NCBI RefSeq assembly: GCF_000699445.3
Contig: NC_067198.1
Coordinates: 38,415,523 to 38,479,522, forward strand
DNA from: Schistosoma haematobium
Lineage: Eukaryota; Platyhelminthes; Trematoda; Strigeidida; Schistosomatidae
Length of the DNA: 64,000 bases
Reading direction: 5' to 3'
The stretch's first letter is position 1. Every line of letters begins with the position of its first letter. Positions 1 to 13,700 of the stretch are shown here, one piece after another. The notes below the pieces were generated by a model. The model worked only from the letters and a program-made list of their open reading frames with translations. It was not told where the DNA came from and did not search any database. The position numbers and the translations under genes are program-made.

Positions 1-299
1 ATGCTGCCTCAGAGTGGGCATCACATACACGGCTGCCTAACTGTTTTTCTAGTTGTTCCTGAAATATACTCTTAGCTTGACTATAATGAAGTAGGCCCCT
101 AAGAGGTTTCCTGGCAGCGTCTTACCTACGTCCAGTAAGACGCAGACAAATACGCGCTCGTACTAGAGCATGATCTGAATCTAAGCATGTGCTGCAGAAT
201 GAGCGACAGTCTTCTATCGAGCCCCTCCATCGGTGGCTGATAGCGATGTGACCTATTTAGGTCCAACGTTGGGACGAATTATGGGGTAGCCATGTCAAA
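1..299. other. Left edge, nothing recognised
   Basis: The sequence is less AT-rich than the introns and may be an internal transposon piece. No frame or motif was identified. Confidence 0.3.
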
Positions 300-1030
300 A
301 GATGTTTTTCCTTATGCTTAAAGTTAGTATTTGCAAGGGACTGGTAAAAGTTGAGGATATTCGTAGGTTACTAGTATTCGATCATAGGTGTCCTCGAAGT
401 ATTGCTCGTATATCCTGGGACCATCGAGTAAGTAATGCGGTTGTTAAGAAACGAGTACTATGTGAAAACCGCAAATCAATTGATGAAGTAATGAAATTTC
501 ATCAGTTGAGATTGCTGGGACTCGTGTTACGTATGCTCAACCACCGAATGCCCCGATGAGCGATGTTTTATGGTGTAGGAATCGGTTGGGAGAAGGCTAG
601 GGATGGCCAGACCAAAACATGGCACAAATCCATGAAGACACTGACAAGTGGTCTGAGCCATGTTGATAGAAGTAGACAACTGGGTTGTGATCCGAAAGAC
701 GATAGCAACCGATGGTTAGAGACCTTGAATGACATGGCTCAAAATCGTTTGCAATGATGCAGGTGCATCCACTCTTTGCGTTCTCCCAAATTTTAATGTT
801 TTGAATTCTTCATATCCCTGATTTTCCTCTTTCCAAATTTATTTCACTGGATTATACTCCTTGAATAACATCTTCCAACCCTAATGTTTCCGATTACTGC
901 TTATACTCTTATTACCTCTACCACTACGGGATTTGAATCGACCACTGCATCTCTATGCTAATGTGGTGTGGCAACTCGAACTGATGTACGTACGCACGAA
1001 GTCCTACGTTGTTACTGACTGACTGGATAA
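300..1030 (+). mobile_element. RTE-like LINE 3' end (type A)
   Basis: Broken frames give [38 protein letters not shown], then HVDRSRQLG and [16 protein letters not shown], the C-terminal tail common to RTE-type LINE reverse transcriptases. A ~250-bp 3' UTR ends in ACTGACTGACTGG. In-frame breaks near 556-560 and in the second block show decay. Confidence 0.78.
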
Positions 1031-1253
1031 ACCAAGATAAATAGATTTATAAAAAAGCTTAATGAATAAACTGTGTTTTATGGATTTTATTGTTATCCAT
1101 AATATGTAAAAGTAGTCCGAATTGAAGCATCTATTTATGGAGATTACATTACTAGAGATTAGTCACGAATATCAACAATATGAAACCCGACAGGGTTTTG
1201 TAGAGATTGTAGTAATTTCAACAGTTGAAGTTCGACATTAACACCGTTGGATG

Positions 1254-1445
1254 TTGGCTGAATGGTCTAGTTGGTTAAGCGCCTGGCGCGAGACTGGTAG
1301 GTCCTGGGTTCGAATCCCGCGAGGCAGGGTAGTGGACGCGCACTGCTGAGGAGTCCCAGAGTAGGACGAAACGGCCGTTCACTGCTTCCAGGTTTTCCAT
1401 GGTGGTCTAGCCTCAATTCACTCATGATCTCAACTGTTGAAATAT
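1254..1445 (+). repeat. Family 2 tRNA-headed SINE
   Basis: It has an A-box-like TGGTCTAGTTGGTTAAGCGCC and B box GGGTTCGAATCCCGC. The hammerhead relic and the tail GGTGGTCTAGCCTCAATTCA follow. It is truncated at the 5' side. Confidence 0.82.
1340..1385 (+). ncRNA. Hammerhead motif, family 2, decayed
   Basis: CTGAGGA (1346-1352), GAAA and stem II GTCC/GGAC are intact. The triplet is GTT and the 3' side of stem I (CACTGC) no longer pairs with GCACTG. Confidence 0.65.
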
Positions 1446-1483
1446 GAAATCCATTACGTAATAAATGAAATTATATTACTTAC

Positions 1484-1737
1484 CGCATTTTAGCTTTCAT
1501 TGTATCATTTTGTTTTTGAGTTAATAATCTTTGAAAACTATCAATTAATTCTAAATATGACGTTGGTGTTACATAAGTTTTTCGACCTAAATTCATTAAA
1601 AATTTCTCAGCTAATGGTGTAATTGAAGTATGAAAATATTTGAATAAATGTACAGTGCATTCACGAATATCACTTTCCATATCCAAATTTTGAAGTGCTT
1701 TATTGGCAACTCGAACTAAACCATCTTCCGGCCAAGG
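1484..1737 (-). CDS. Dynein exon 34 (end of AAA4, approach to stalk); last exon in window
   Basis: It has 254 nt, [18 protein letters not shown] (following DWFQ, as in all dyneins) to [20 protein letters not shown], where stalk helix CC1 begins. It ends in phase 2 at GCG|GTAAGT. The next exon lies left of position 1. Confidence 0.97.
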
Positions 1738-4700
1738 CTAGTAAAGTAAGTGATTTGATATAAAAAAAGTGAAAACGTATATTCATTCGTTTATTAAATT
1801 GACCGTAAACTGTAATTACATAATGATATACTTTGAAATTAATCAGTTTTCGGACTTTTTTATACCGACGCAACGTAGAACCTGGTAAATGTGTACACCA
1901 GTTCAAGCTGTCAATATCATATTAACACAGGGAGATAAAACTGTTAGAACGAATCCCAGAGTATTAAAGGTAGTAAAAGAATTAGTGGCTATGGGATGGA
2001 ATAGACATTGAAAACAAGATTCAAAAAAATAAAAATTAATGAAATAAAAAGACTATGAGAAGATTATAAATATAGGATCTAAGATAGTGTAGTGTCTGTT
2101 ATTATGTTAAGCCCATATACCTTATTCTAGCTTTCGGACAGCTCAATCTATTCATTCTGACCTTGTTAATTATTCGCTTATCAATCTTCACTGTTTTTAT
2201 ACGAGCACGTAGGTGTGTGTACACTTCTTATCCCATTACTCATCACATGTCTGTAACTTATTTTTGTGTAACTATAGATATTCGTTAACGCTTGACTAAA
2301 GGGAGTGGGCTTACCCGCCATCTCCACTGCGCGTCGTTTCTCTTCTCCCTGAATGACATGGCTCAAAATCGTTTGCAATGACGCAGGTGTATACACTCTT
2401 GTGTTCTTCCAAACTCTAATCTCTTGATTCCTCCTTGTCTCTTTTTTCTTTTCCCAAATTTATTTCACTGGATTATACTCTTTAAATAACACCTACAAAC
2501 CCTAATCTTTCCGATTACCGCTTATACTCTTATTACCTCTACCACTACGGGATTTGAATCGACAACTGCATCTCAGTGCTAATGTGGTATGGCAACTCGA
2601 ACTGATGTACGTACGTACGTAGGTACGTACGAAGCTCTACGTTGTTACTGACTGACTGACTGACAAAATATATGTATTCACAAGTCCGTTCTCGTCGTTT
2701 GACTTATTTAATTCCGTTATTGACTAACGCGATTAAAGTCGATGATTATATACGAGGATAGGCGACATATATATTTAAATAACAATAATTCATGCGATGT
2801 AATTGGAGTCAGAACTCGGGCCACTAAAGTGGAGAGCCCGTCAACAAACATCCTCCGACCTAAATAACGAAAAAATTAAGGGCCTCACAGGAGTACAAAA
2901 AATGGATAACTTTGAACCATTACAAATGATTTCGAACATTAGCACTAACCATTGGTTACGAAAATCACGTGGACCCCAACCAGATAGTCTACACCTGTTA
3001 ATATGGCTAAGTCAAATTGTTATAGGCTTCATAAGTCATTGGCACTTCTTAGTTTGGGAGCTACTAGTTTTCTTCCAACCTACTCATACACCAGACAGCA
3101 TCATCCGTCACGGTAGGCTGTGGTTAGGCATATTTAACACAAGTACCAACAACCTCAGTCAATGAAGATTTAATATCTCTTCAACTGATTAACATCGTTA
3201 AGTAATATTACATCCCTAACCCAGGCATTGCTTACTCGGTGATCCTGAAATACACGAACGATGCTTCGAAGACATGCATAATCGAATATCAGTAACGTGA
3301 AAATATCCCTTATATTCGGTGACCATGTTTCACAACTATGAAGTAGGAAGGAGTGAGCTACTGAGTAATAAACTCGTCCTACTCCACAATTGATGCAGTT
3401 TGAAGAAAGTTGATCAAGCTTCCTGAACCTGTGCTGAGATTTTGTTAGACGCCAGACTATCAGGATTGATTGGACTCTTAAGATAAGTGAGGCAGTCAGT
3501 ATGCTCAACTACTGCATCCCTTACCATTCATTTGAGGGCTGATACAGGCTAGTTGTGAAGCAATATTTTGAATTTGGAGAGAGAAAGAATCGCATCCCAA
3601 ACATGCTTCCATTGTTCCTTCAGATGGTCATAAGACTGCATTCCATAAGTATTTTCACAAAACAGAACCATATCATCTGGGTATTCTAAATCAGCAAGCA
3701 AATCTCCTGATAAAAGATCAACCCATGAAAAGCCAGCCGACTAGAGATTTTTCTCTAGAAGGATGTCAAGAACTAACTTAAATAAAAATGGAGAAAGCGA
3801 ACAAACGTGACGAACACTACTTGACACTGCCAATCTTGATGACAGTTCACCATAATCTCTGACTCTACTAGTAGTGTTTGAATAGAGAGACTGTACAAGG
3901 TTGATGTAATTTTTGTTACACCATTCAATTATAGACACTCCCATAGTACCTTATGATCAAAAGAGTTGAATGCTGCCTTAAGTTCAGAGAATACGTCTAT
4001 AGTCGAACGTTGTAAAATATGTTCATGTCCCATAACCTAAAAATGGTGAATATCTGATCTATACAAATTCAAAAGATAAATAGATTTAAATTATTTTCAC
4101 TTAGAGAATCTAGTTGTGAATGATTTTTCAGAATACCTATCAGAGTTGAAAAACACAAGAATTTTGTAGAAGCCGTCTAATTATGAAGTAACTTCATTAA
4201 TAACTCTGTGCTTATCGATTATTTGTAAATATTCATAAATATTTCATCCAACCACTTCAGAAACGTCGGGTGGATCCACTGACTAAATACTTCCTTTTAT
4301 CAACTTGTTCTTATCACTTTTATTCTCGTTCCGTGTATCATTAGCGTAGGTGATTCTTTGTTTTCAAATCTGTTGATGTTTGTGGTAAACGGATTTTCCT
4401 TGCTTATAAGTAGCGTCATTTCATGAGTCTGTCTCACCACAGGGTTATTAGATCACTGAAATGAACGATATCAACCTAGTTAACTACATGTTGACTAAAT
4501 ACCCTAAAATAAGGATAAATAATTAGCCAACAAGAAAATATATTAGATAAACAAATATAAATTAACTAACCTGAAACCAATCAATGGTGCAGCAGTTAAT
4601 TAAAGCAGGAAATTGTCTTAAACGATTTCTAAATGCTTCTCCTATAGGTGAAAATGCCATAACTACATGCAATTTTTCTCGACATCTATCCACAAATAAA

Positions 4701-7700
4701 GCATACAATGCTAAAGGTGATAGATCAAGTGATTTATGTCCACCTGATGCTGCAAGACTACTTTGTATGATATCCATTAATTCAGCTTTTTCTTCAGAAC
4801 TATAAAGATTTGGAACTTCACCAGAATTGAGTAAACTATCTATATCTTCTAAGAAAGTTTCTTCTTTGATTTGACTATCAGTCATTAGAAAGACAGTATT
4901 TTTACCTTCTGCGCCAGCTCGTCGTAGTAAAGTCTAATTTTAGAAAACAAATTTATTAATTCGGTTGTGAAAAATTAATTTAACCTTTTATCAAAGAATA
5001 TACACTGTGGGGTGAGTGAGACTATACCGAAAAATTCACTTGATTTCTCCTGTCTTGGATCATGTAAATACTACCAAACAGTTATTCCCTTTTAATCTTT
5101 TATCTAGTGATCCCAGGTTGTGAATATGAATAATCAAAATATTTTGAAACCCCAAACTACTTGGCCTGGTGGCTAAAATGAGAACTGTGTGGACAGAGAC
5201 TGACCAACATTGCCTTCGCATAAATTTTCCCCGAATATAATGTCTTTTAGTGTTGCTATCGATTAAATTAAAGAAATATGGACTAGTAAATATTGAGTCA
5301 GTAGACTGAACATCGTATGATCGTCGCGAGTCGTAAATGTTCTACGTTCTATCTTATATAAGATTATTGGTGTGCATTGCTAATTTCAAAACTCAGCTGA
5401 AATAATTGTTCATTAGTACTTTTGCATTTGGTATTCGTTCTTGATGAAAGCTATCCATCTTTAAAATCTCCGTACGTCATTTGTTTAAAAACCCAATAAT
5501 AAAATTAAGTATTAAGGTGAAAACAATGGGACACAATTGATCCATTTTTTATAGTTTACCTTTATATCTTCACGCCATTCATTTTTACCATAATTTTTAG
5601 ATATTTCAGGTTGAAATACTGTATAACCTGCTATTGCGGATGCTAATCTAGTTAGTGATTGACGCCCAGAACCACCAACCCCAACTAGTAATGCGTGACC
5701 ACCAGGAACTCGAAGAATCCGACAAATTCTTGATAAATGCTCCAGAACATATCTATTTTAATGGAATGAACATTTGCTAAATTTTCACAGCTACTGACAA
5801 CTTTAATGATAAGACTTAAAGAACAAATTGAAGTATAGAATATTGACTATTGATAAATAAATAAATGCGTAAACACGAGACAATGGTTGGTACGTTAAAC
5901 ATAATTATCATCAATTGTTGAGGACTTTAGATGATAATGGCTCCAAAGTAGTCGTACAGATACATATCCATTCATACTTTATCTTCCTGTGAAATATTCC
6001 ATTTTAATATTAGACCATACTGTTTATTTAGATGAATTCACTTTTTTTCCTTTATTATCCTGTTTTCTACCTTTTATCAAATGATGACAGTCAAAGTTAC
6101 AAATGCATAACTGATATGATCAATTATAAGGTTTCAGAAAGTTATGATTTTCTATACAAAGATTAGAATACTTCACGTAGGCATGTAATAATAGAAGTTC
6201 CAACAGATAACGGCGAGACTACAATTTATAGACGAACCAATCAGCTGAAAGATAACAGGTCTTGGATTTTGGCACAAAATTCACTCATCCATTTTGATAA
6301 ATAGAGTTTTGGAATTATATTTGATGTCAGTTCGTGATGAAAATCCAAAAATCTAATTCCTAGTCCTAACCATCAACTGTAAGTCATAAATTGAATTCCC
6401 CACACTAATTTAAAACCCTCATTTGGTCATAGTTATCAGGTGGATACTCTTAAAGTCAGTCTAGTGACGCTCAAAGGTCGTCCATAAATTATAGTCTCGC
6501 CGATTTCAACAACAGGGTGATAAAACCAATAGACTTAGTCGATATTTTTAAAGTGAAACCATACTGTTGAAAAAATCATTTACCACAATAAATTAATATA
6601 AATAAGAACTGTAGGGCTTAAAACAGTTTATGTTAAATTCTGAAGCGTATTATGTAAAACTACATTTACGGTTAAACCCTAAATTGATGAAATTTATTGT
6701 ATTAGTAAAGAGATAATATAAAAACCACAGATTGAATATTGAATAAAACATCTGTTGCTTATCCATCATCATATTTCCAGACTTCATTCTATGTAAATTT
6801 AGGGGGAATTTGAAGACAAATGTTGATCGTAAAAATGTCAGATTATATCATTATAAACTAAATCAATTAGCTCTAGAAGACTAATCGGTCTTATTATCTT
6901 TTATTATATGTGGTCCTTATAGTTTCTGACTACTACATTTTCTACTCACTTGATATTGTTTTAATGTATCTTCCCATTGTTATTTAAAACTGCAATTGAT
7001 CAGTCTCTTGTTGGCATATGTGCATCTTGTGCGGATAGTGCTAGTCACGATTCATTTTTGCTTAAAAAGCTTGAGACTCAAGGCTACATCGAGGCAATCC
7101 GCACAGGATGCACATATGCCAACAAGAGACTGATCAATTACAGTTTTAAATAACAATGGGAAGATACAAGTAAAACAACACTAAGTGGATTTAAACTTCA
7201 CCCGATTGCACATTCTGGTGGCTATCAGGACTCAGTAGCTAAGTGGATAACGCGATGGCATTTGAAACAAACGGTACTGAATACGAGTGCCAGAGTGAAC
7301 ATCAACTTTAAGATGCAGGTACATTCAGCTGATGAGTCCCAAAAGGGACGAAAGGCGCGTTCGGATTCCAGTGCTAGTCATTATGCATCTTTGCTTACAT
7401 TTTCTACTGTTGAATCAATCAGAAATGATAACCAAAAAGCATGGAGAACTAATCATTCCCCAAAGGCGTAATATAGTATTTCATGAAGTTACATAGGATA
7501 CTTTGTTTTTTGAATAACCTGTGATAAAGTCTGTTCACAAATCTAGGAAGGTATAATGCCCTTCTAGTAAAAAAAAGAATAATACCAAGCAAATGTATAA
7601 GTTTCAGACTACTTGGAGATTATTTTTAATCACAATCTATCACAACAACCTACACTAAAACCAATAAAATCGTTGGTTGGTTTTGTAAATTTTTGATTTT

Positions 7701-10700
7701 TATAAAATTGAAATCTACCTAAATATGACTAATGACATTTTCTTTTTGTTAGCATTGTTGTAATCTTCTAAACAATGTTCCACAATAGGATACATTGCTT
7801 GAATATCTTTAATTTCTTCATAGACTCTATCTTCTGGCATTGATTCAGGATTCATAAAATCACCAAACATTAAATAACTACTCAAATGTGTTTCACGGAT
7901 CTAAATGCATAAAAATAAATTATCGATAATAAATACATGACAATATTAAAAAAAACGTAATAGTTTTACCAAGGAAGTGGTCATCCACAACCTCATCATA
8001 GATCATATTCTACTTATCCAGATCATGCTATGATCATGAAATAATGCAACCAATCAGTTGTAATCTCATGATTCACGCATTTATTTAATTAACAATCAGT
8101 CAGTCAGTCAGTCAATCAGCTACAACATAGGATCAGGCATATATATGCATCGGTTCAAGTTGCCATATCTCATTAACACAACAAGATGGACACCGGATTC
8201 ATAGAAGTAGTTAATTCAGTGGTTGTAATATATAAAAGAAAGATTGCATGTAAGGACATAGTATAGGAAGGAAGAATTAGTTCGCAGAAAGAAAGATATA
8301 AAGCGATTTTAATCTCTTATTTTAAGGGAAGACAAAGACAATGTGACCGATTCTGAACCATGTCACCAAGAATCTCCAACCATTGGGTACGATAGTCGTG
8401 TGGACCCCGAACCACTAGTCTGCATCTACCAACATGGCTCAGACTAGAATTTAGTGACGCTGAGCACTAATTCCACGTTTTGATTTGGTCGCCCCTAACT
8501 TTCTTCTAATGATCCCCAACACTAGTTAGCATTGCGCGTTGTGGTAATCGGTGTTCAGGCATACACAAAACGTGACCCAACCATCTCAGTCGATGAAGAT
8601 TCACAATATAAGCAAACAAACAATACAAAAATGAATTATCAAAAGGGGTTTTGTGGAGATTTTAGAAATTTCACTGATTGAAATCATGAGTCATTTGAAG
8701 CTAGACCACCATTGAAACCCTGGAAGCACTGGACAGCCGTTTCGTCCTAGTATGGGACTCCTCAGCAGCGCTCATCCACGATCCCGCACCCCGCGAGATT
8801 CGAACCCAGGACCTATCAGTCTCGCACTAGGCGCCTAACCAACTAGACCACTGAGCTGGTCGGCATCCAACGGTGTTAATGTTTAACTTCAAACAATCCG
8901 CGAAGTTGCGCCACCGTACACCATTGTCATCAGTGAATTGATATCTCACAACAGACCTGGTTGAACTCCACTGGTAAAGGCTCACTAGAACTCCAGGAAA
9001 TGCCTCTTGAAGTCAGTCACTAGTTGATCACTAGTTTTCAACAACTGTCTAGCTCATGTCTGTCAGTAATTAAATGAATTATCGATAGACAACTATTCAT
9101 AAATGCCATTTCTAGAAAGTAAATATTTTAGTGATAAAGAAATTAAAAAAACCAAAATTCAAAATGAATCCAAACTTACTTCTTCACCTTCTTTCATAGT
9201 CAAATGAGAAAACAATTGATCAAACTTCTCTTTAAAATTATTTTGTAAACAACGTTTAATGAATCTGTGAATAAAGTTCGAAAATAAAAATAAATCGAAT
9301 TACACTGTAAATAGAAAAAATGACATTTCATTATATTTTCAATAAAAGAATTCAATAATAAGATCATTGCTTGAACAGATCATCCAGAAGATACACGTGG
9401 TTAATAATAGTTGCCTACGTAAAATACTTCAGATCCATTAGCCAGACACCATCAGTAACAGTCTACTGTGGGAGAGAACAAACCAGATCCAAGTGGAGGG
9501 AGAAATCAGGAAGGAGAGCTGAGAAAAACACTGAACTGCGTCACAAAGTAAGCCTTCGCTTTGAATCCTCAAGGCCGAAAGGAGAGTCGGAAGACCAAAG
9601 AACACATTACACCGAGAGATGAAGAGAGACGTGAGAAGAATAAAGAACAATTGTATAGAACTGAAAAGGAAGTCCGAGGACAGAATGGGTTGGAGAATGT
9701 TGGTTGGCGGTCTATGCTTCATCCGAAGTAACAGGCGTAATTAAGTATGTTGAAAAGATCACAATGTTCATAGATGCTTTATTTATGTGAACCAAGTAGC
9801 ATTAGTGGATTTGTGTTAATTCAGTTTGACAACATATAACTTAGGTCTAGTTGTTAAGAACCTTTTATAAATTGAAAAGTGGAAAATATTTACATACTAA
9901 AATTCTATTTATTTATTAAACAAAAACAAGGAATTACTAACATCCCAGATTTGAAAACTTCTCGCTCAAAACAATAAATAAGCTGATGATTCACAATCGA
10001 TTGATGACTGGTTGGTGGTCAATGTTATGTGCGTTAGGTCCTTCTTAGTGCAGATCGAATGCTATCGACCAAGTTGTAATGTGGCCACTAGTCTAGGTGA
10101 CCCGAAATCGCGTGAACTATGTTGAGATAAGATGGTGGTCGTAGGTAGTCAATTGTGAATATATCTTAGTCCTACAGGAGATCAGTCGCGGCCCGGATAG
10201 ACTAGTACTAACGTCTTTGACATTGAAGCTGGGTGATACAGTATCAAATCCGTCAAAGTCTACAGTCACACCTTGCTGAGGAGTGCCAAATTGCACGGAA
10301 CCCGGGTCCACGATTTTCTGTTGACTACCTCCAACCACCATCTCAAGCTGATGATTGCTGGGCGCCTTCAGTCAGTCAGTCAGCTACAACGTAGGACCAG
10401 GCATATATATGCATCGGTCCAAGTTGCCATACCTCATTAACACAACAAGATGGACACCTGATCCATAAAGGTAGTTAATTCAGAGGTGGTAATATATAAA
10501 AGAAAGATTGCAATAAGGATATAGTACAGGAAGAAAGAATTAGTTCGTAGAAAGAAAGATATGAAGCGATTTTAATCTCTTATTTTAAGGGAAGACAAAG
10601 AGTGTATACACAGACGCCATTGTGATCGATTCTGAACCTTATCGTTTACTTAAAAACTTAAGATTTGTCCTCGTTTGTTTTGAAGTTAATCATTGTGAAG

Positions 10701-13700
10701 AAAAAATTCCAGGTCAATTACTTCCTCATTTATTTATCAGTTAAGACCGGAATGATATTACTTTTCCACATCAAATAAATTATTCCGAGATACGAATTAA
10801 GATAAACAAAATTTGAAAGAATAAAGCAAGTTTAATATTTGATTATCAAGAGACTTACTCATATAACCACGTTCTATCTGCATCATCTGTTAAACGATCA
10901 TAAAATACTCTCATTACTTCATGAGCCCACAAACGTGAGAAAGTATGTTTACTTTCAACTCGATCTTTTTGTATCAAACAAATACCTAGGATAACACGAC
11001 TAAAATCACGCAGATTGAATAAATAATGTGATTTAGCTGGTGTAGGCAATAGATTTTCAATTGCAGCTTTATAAACTTCTAACGTTGATGATACAATGAT
11101 TTGACCAACTGTTATATACTCTGAACTAAATTCTTGTGACTACAGAAAATATACAGCAAAAGAAGAATAGTAAAGATAGGTTGTTATATGTTACTAGCAT
11201 GTAATACGATTATATCACAATTGGTGAAACATATCCAAGAGTACATAAGAGGAAAAATTTGAACTTTACTACAGCATAAACTCATTTTGTATTGGTCGTT
11301 TGAACCTTCCCATTGTCGTTTAGAACTGCAAGTGGTCAGTCTCTTATTGGCGTATGTGAATCCCATGCGGATCGTCTGGATATTGGCTTAAGCCAAAAAC
11401 ATTGTATTCAAACATTCTACAGCTTTGTAACAACATTTGTTACATTCTTTTTATTATCCAAGCTATCTCAAAAAAATTTAAAATGAGAACACGTTTGCCC
11501 TATTTGGATTTATGATTAGGTTTGATGAGGATCTTAAGGGTAATATATAAGTTGAGTCATAGAGACCATATCTCATTAAGACATATCCGTAGGTTGTTGT
11601 TATATTTCTCTTAGTACATAGATAGTCTTTCATTTATTATTAATCATTATTAATTTTCCGTAAAAATTGCGGAACAACAAGTATGCCAACTCTTTGAAAG
11701 AAGCGGGTAATAATAACTTTGATGACTACATTATTTAATGACTTGATTTTAAATCTCAATTGAAACACGTTGTTCCTGACTACTAATAAGCTAGTTATAT
11801 GAATCGAAGATTTTCATTTATTTCAAGTTGAATAAATTAATGGATAGTCTACTAATACATATAAAGTACTGTTCTTTTGAATTTATTCAACGCGCAGAAC
11901 CAGATCACTTCTATTACATGGTAATCGAGGGTAATGTCTTGGTGTTTTACTAAAGATAGTCATATGATTGTATTAAATGAGATTCATAAATATGTCACAA
12001 TTCTTCATTAAAACATTAAAAGTGTTTTGTACAATTTATGCCTCGAAACTTATCTTCAAAACTGTAATTAAGAAAGAAAACAATTAAAATGACATACGCG
12101 TATGTAAATATTCATTAATGTTGAAAATATTCTTGTCATAGTTTCATCATTAAATGGTGTCATACTGATTACATGAAAATGTCTCATAAAACGTTGTGTC
12201 ACATCATTACGTCCACCTCCTGGAGGTCCCATTGCTCCAATTAAATGAATGTCTTGTAATATTAATTTTGTGGTGTCCTTTAAATCATACCTAAATTAAA
12301 ATCAAGCAAGAGAAAGAAACAGTACAATATAATCAATCTCAAATAATTTCTGCTCATTTATCTATATTACTAACTTCTGGTCAGTAAGTAGTTTGTAAGA
12401 ATACAAATATATTCCGTATTTAACAAAGTAAAACAAATTTATTGGAAAGAACTAGTACGAGATTTCAGATATAATGATTAATTTAATCAAAAACGTTCCG
12501 AATTCGTAAGACTAACTAAATCTGAAAGTACAATTCTGTTATTAGAAAAAAAATACGAAGTATCGACAAATTATGGACCATGATGTATTCAAACGTCAAT
12601 TACTATGGTGAAACATCTCAAAGTAAATGATGTTTTCGACTTGATCGAAAGAGAGCAGTTTGTAAAGCATAATATAAATCGGAAAGCAACTCTTGTTTAT
12701 GTATCAGTAATAAATAGGGATGAATGAAGATTCCTGTCTATGAAACAGAATATCTCTTAAAGTAAACGAAATTTCTGAGAGGAGCACATACACATGAAAG
12801 TAAACGACAAAATAAAGAATAAACTCTAATGTTAATTGATGAATGAACCGAAAATCGAATGAAAATTATAAGCCGAAAATGTAAGCTTCAGAAATGATTG
12901 AATCTAGCTCAAACTACTGAGTATAATGTAGTATATATATATAATGACAGAGCAAATAATAGATAGTGGCTAGTAGTGGAATCCAGGACATGCGTTTCTT
13001 CCTGTTTAGGACTCGTCAACTGGATGTACCTGCATCTCAGAGTTGATCTTCACTCCAGGACTCGTACCCAGTACCGATTGATTCAAATGCCATCGCGTTA
13101 TCCACTTAGCTAATGAGTCCTCTTATCCACCTGCTTGTGCAATGTGGTGAAGTTTAAATCCACTTGGCGTTGTTTTACTTGTATCTTCCCATTATTATTC
13201 AGGACTGCAATTGATCTAAGTGACAATGGGAAGATACAAGTAATACAACATCATGTGAAATTAAAACAAAGAATTACTGACAGTCAGTCAGTCAGTAACA
13301 ACATGGAACTTCGTACGTACGTACATCAGTTCGAGTTGCCATACCACATTTGCACAGAGATGCAGTTGTCGATTCAAATCCCGTAGTGGTAGAGGTAGTA
13401 AAAGTATAAGCATTAATCGGAAAGATTAGGATTTGGAGATGTTATTCAAGGAGTATAGTCAGGGAAATAAATTTGGCAAGAGAAAAAAAGGGACATGAAG
13501 AATTCGGAGGATTAGAATGCACAAATTCATTAGCGATTAATCTGAAAACTTAAAACAGAGTCACATAAACTTGAATAACTAGGAATATTCAAAAGAGACA
13601 GTTTAGAGAATTAAATATATCAATGATACAAATTACAATAGTCTATGAACAGTTATCTGCGGTAAATAATTTTAGTCTTTGCACACAGATGTATTTTATA

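Noticed and set aside
1262..1325. Possible tRNA gene
   Set aside because: A and B boxes are recognisable, but the acceptor ends do not pair and the same block occurs in many SINE copies.
4584..4805. Plus-strand open frame over exon 33
   Set aside because: It is the antisense shadow of a strongly conserved dynein exon.
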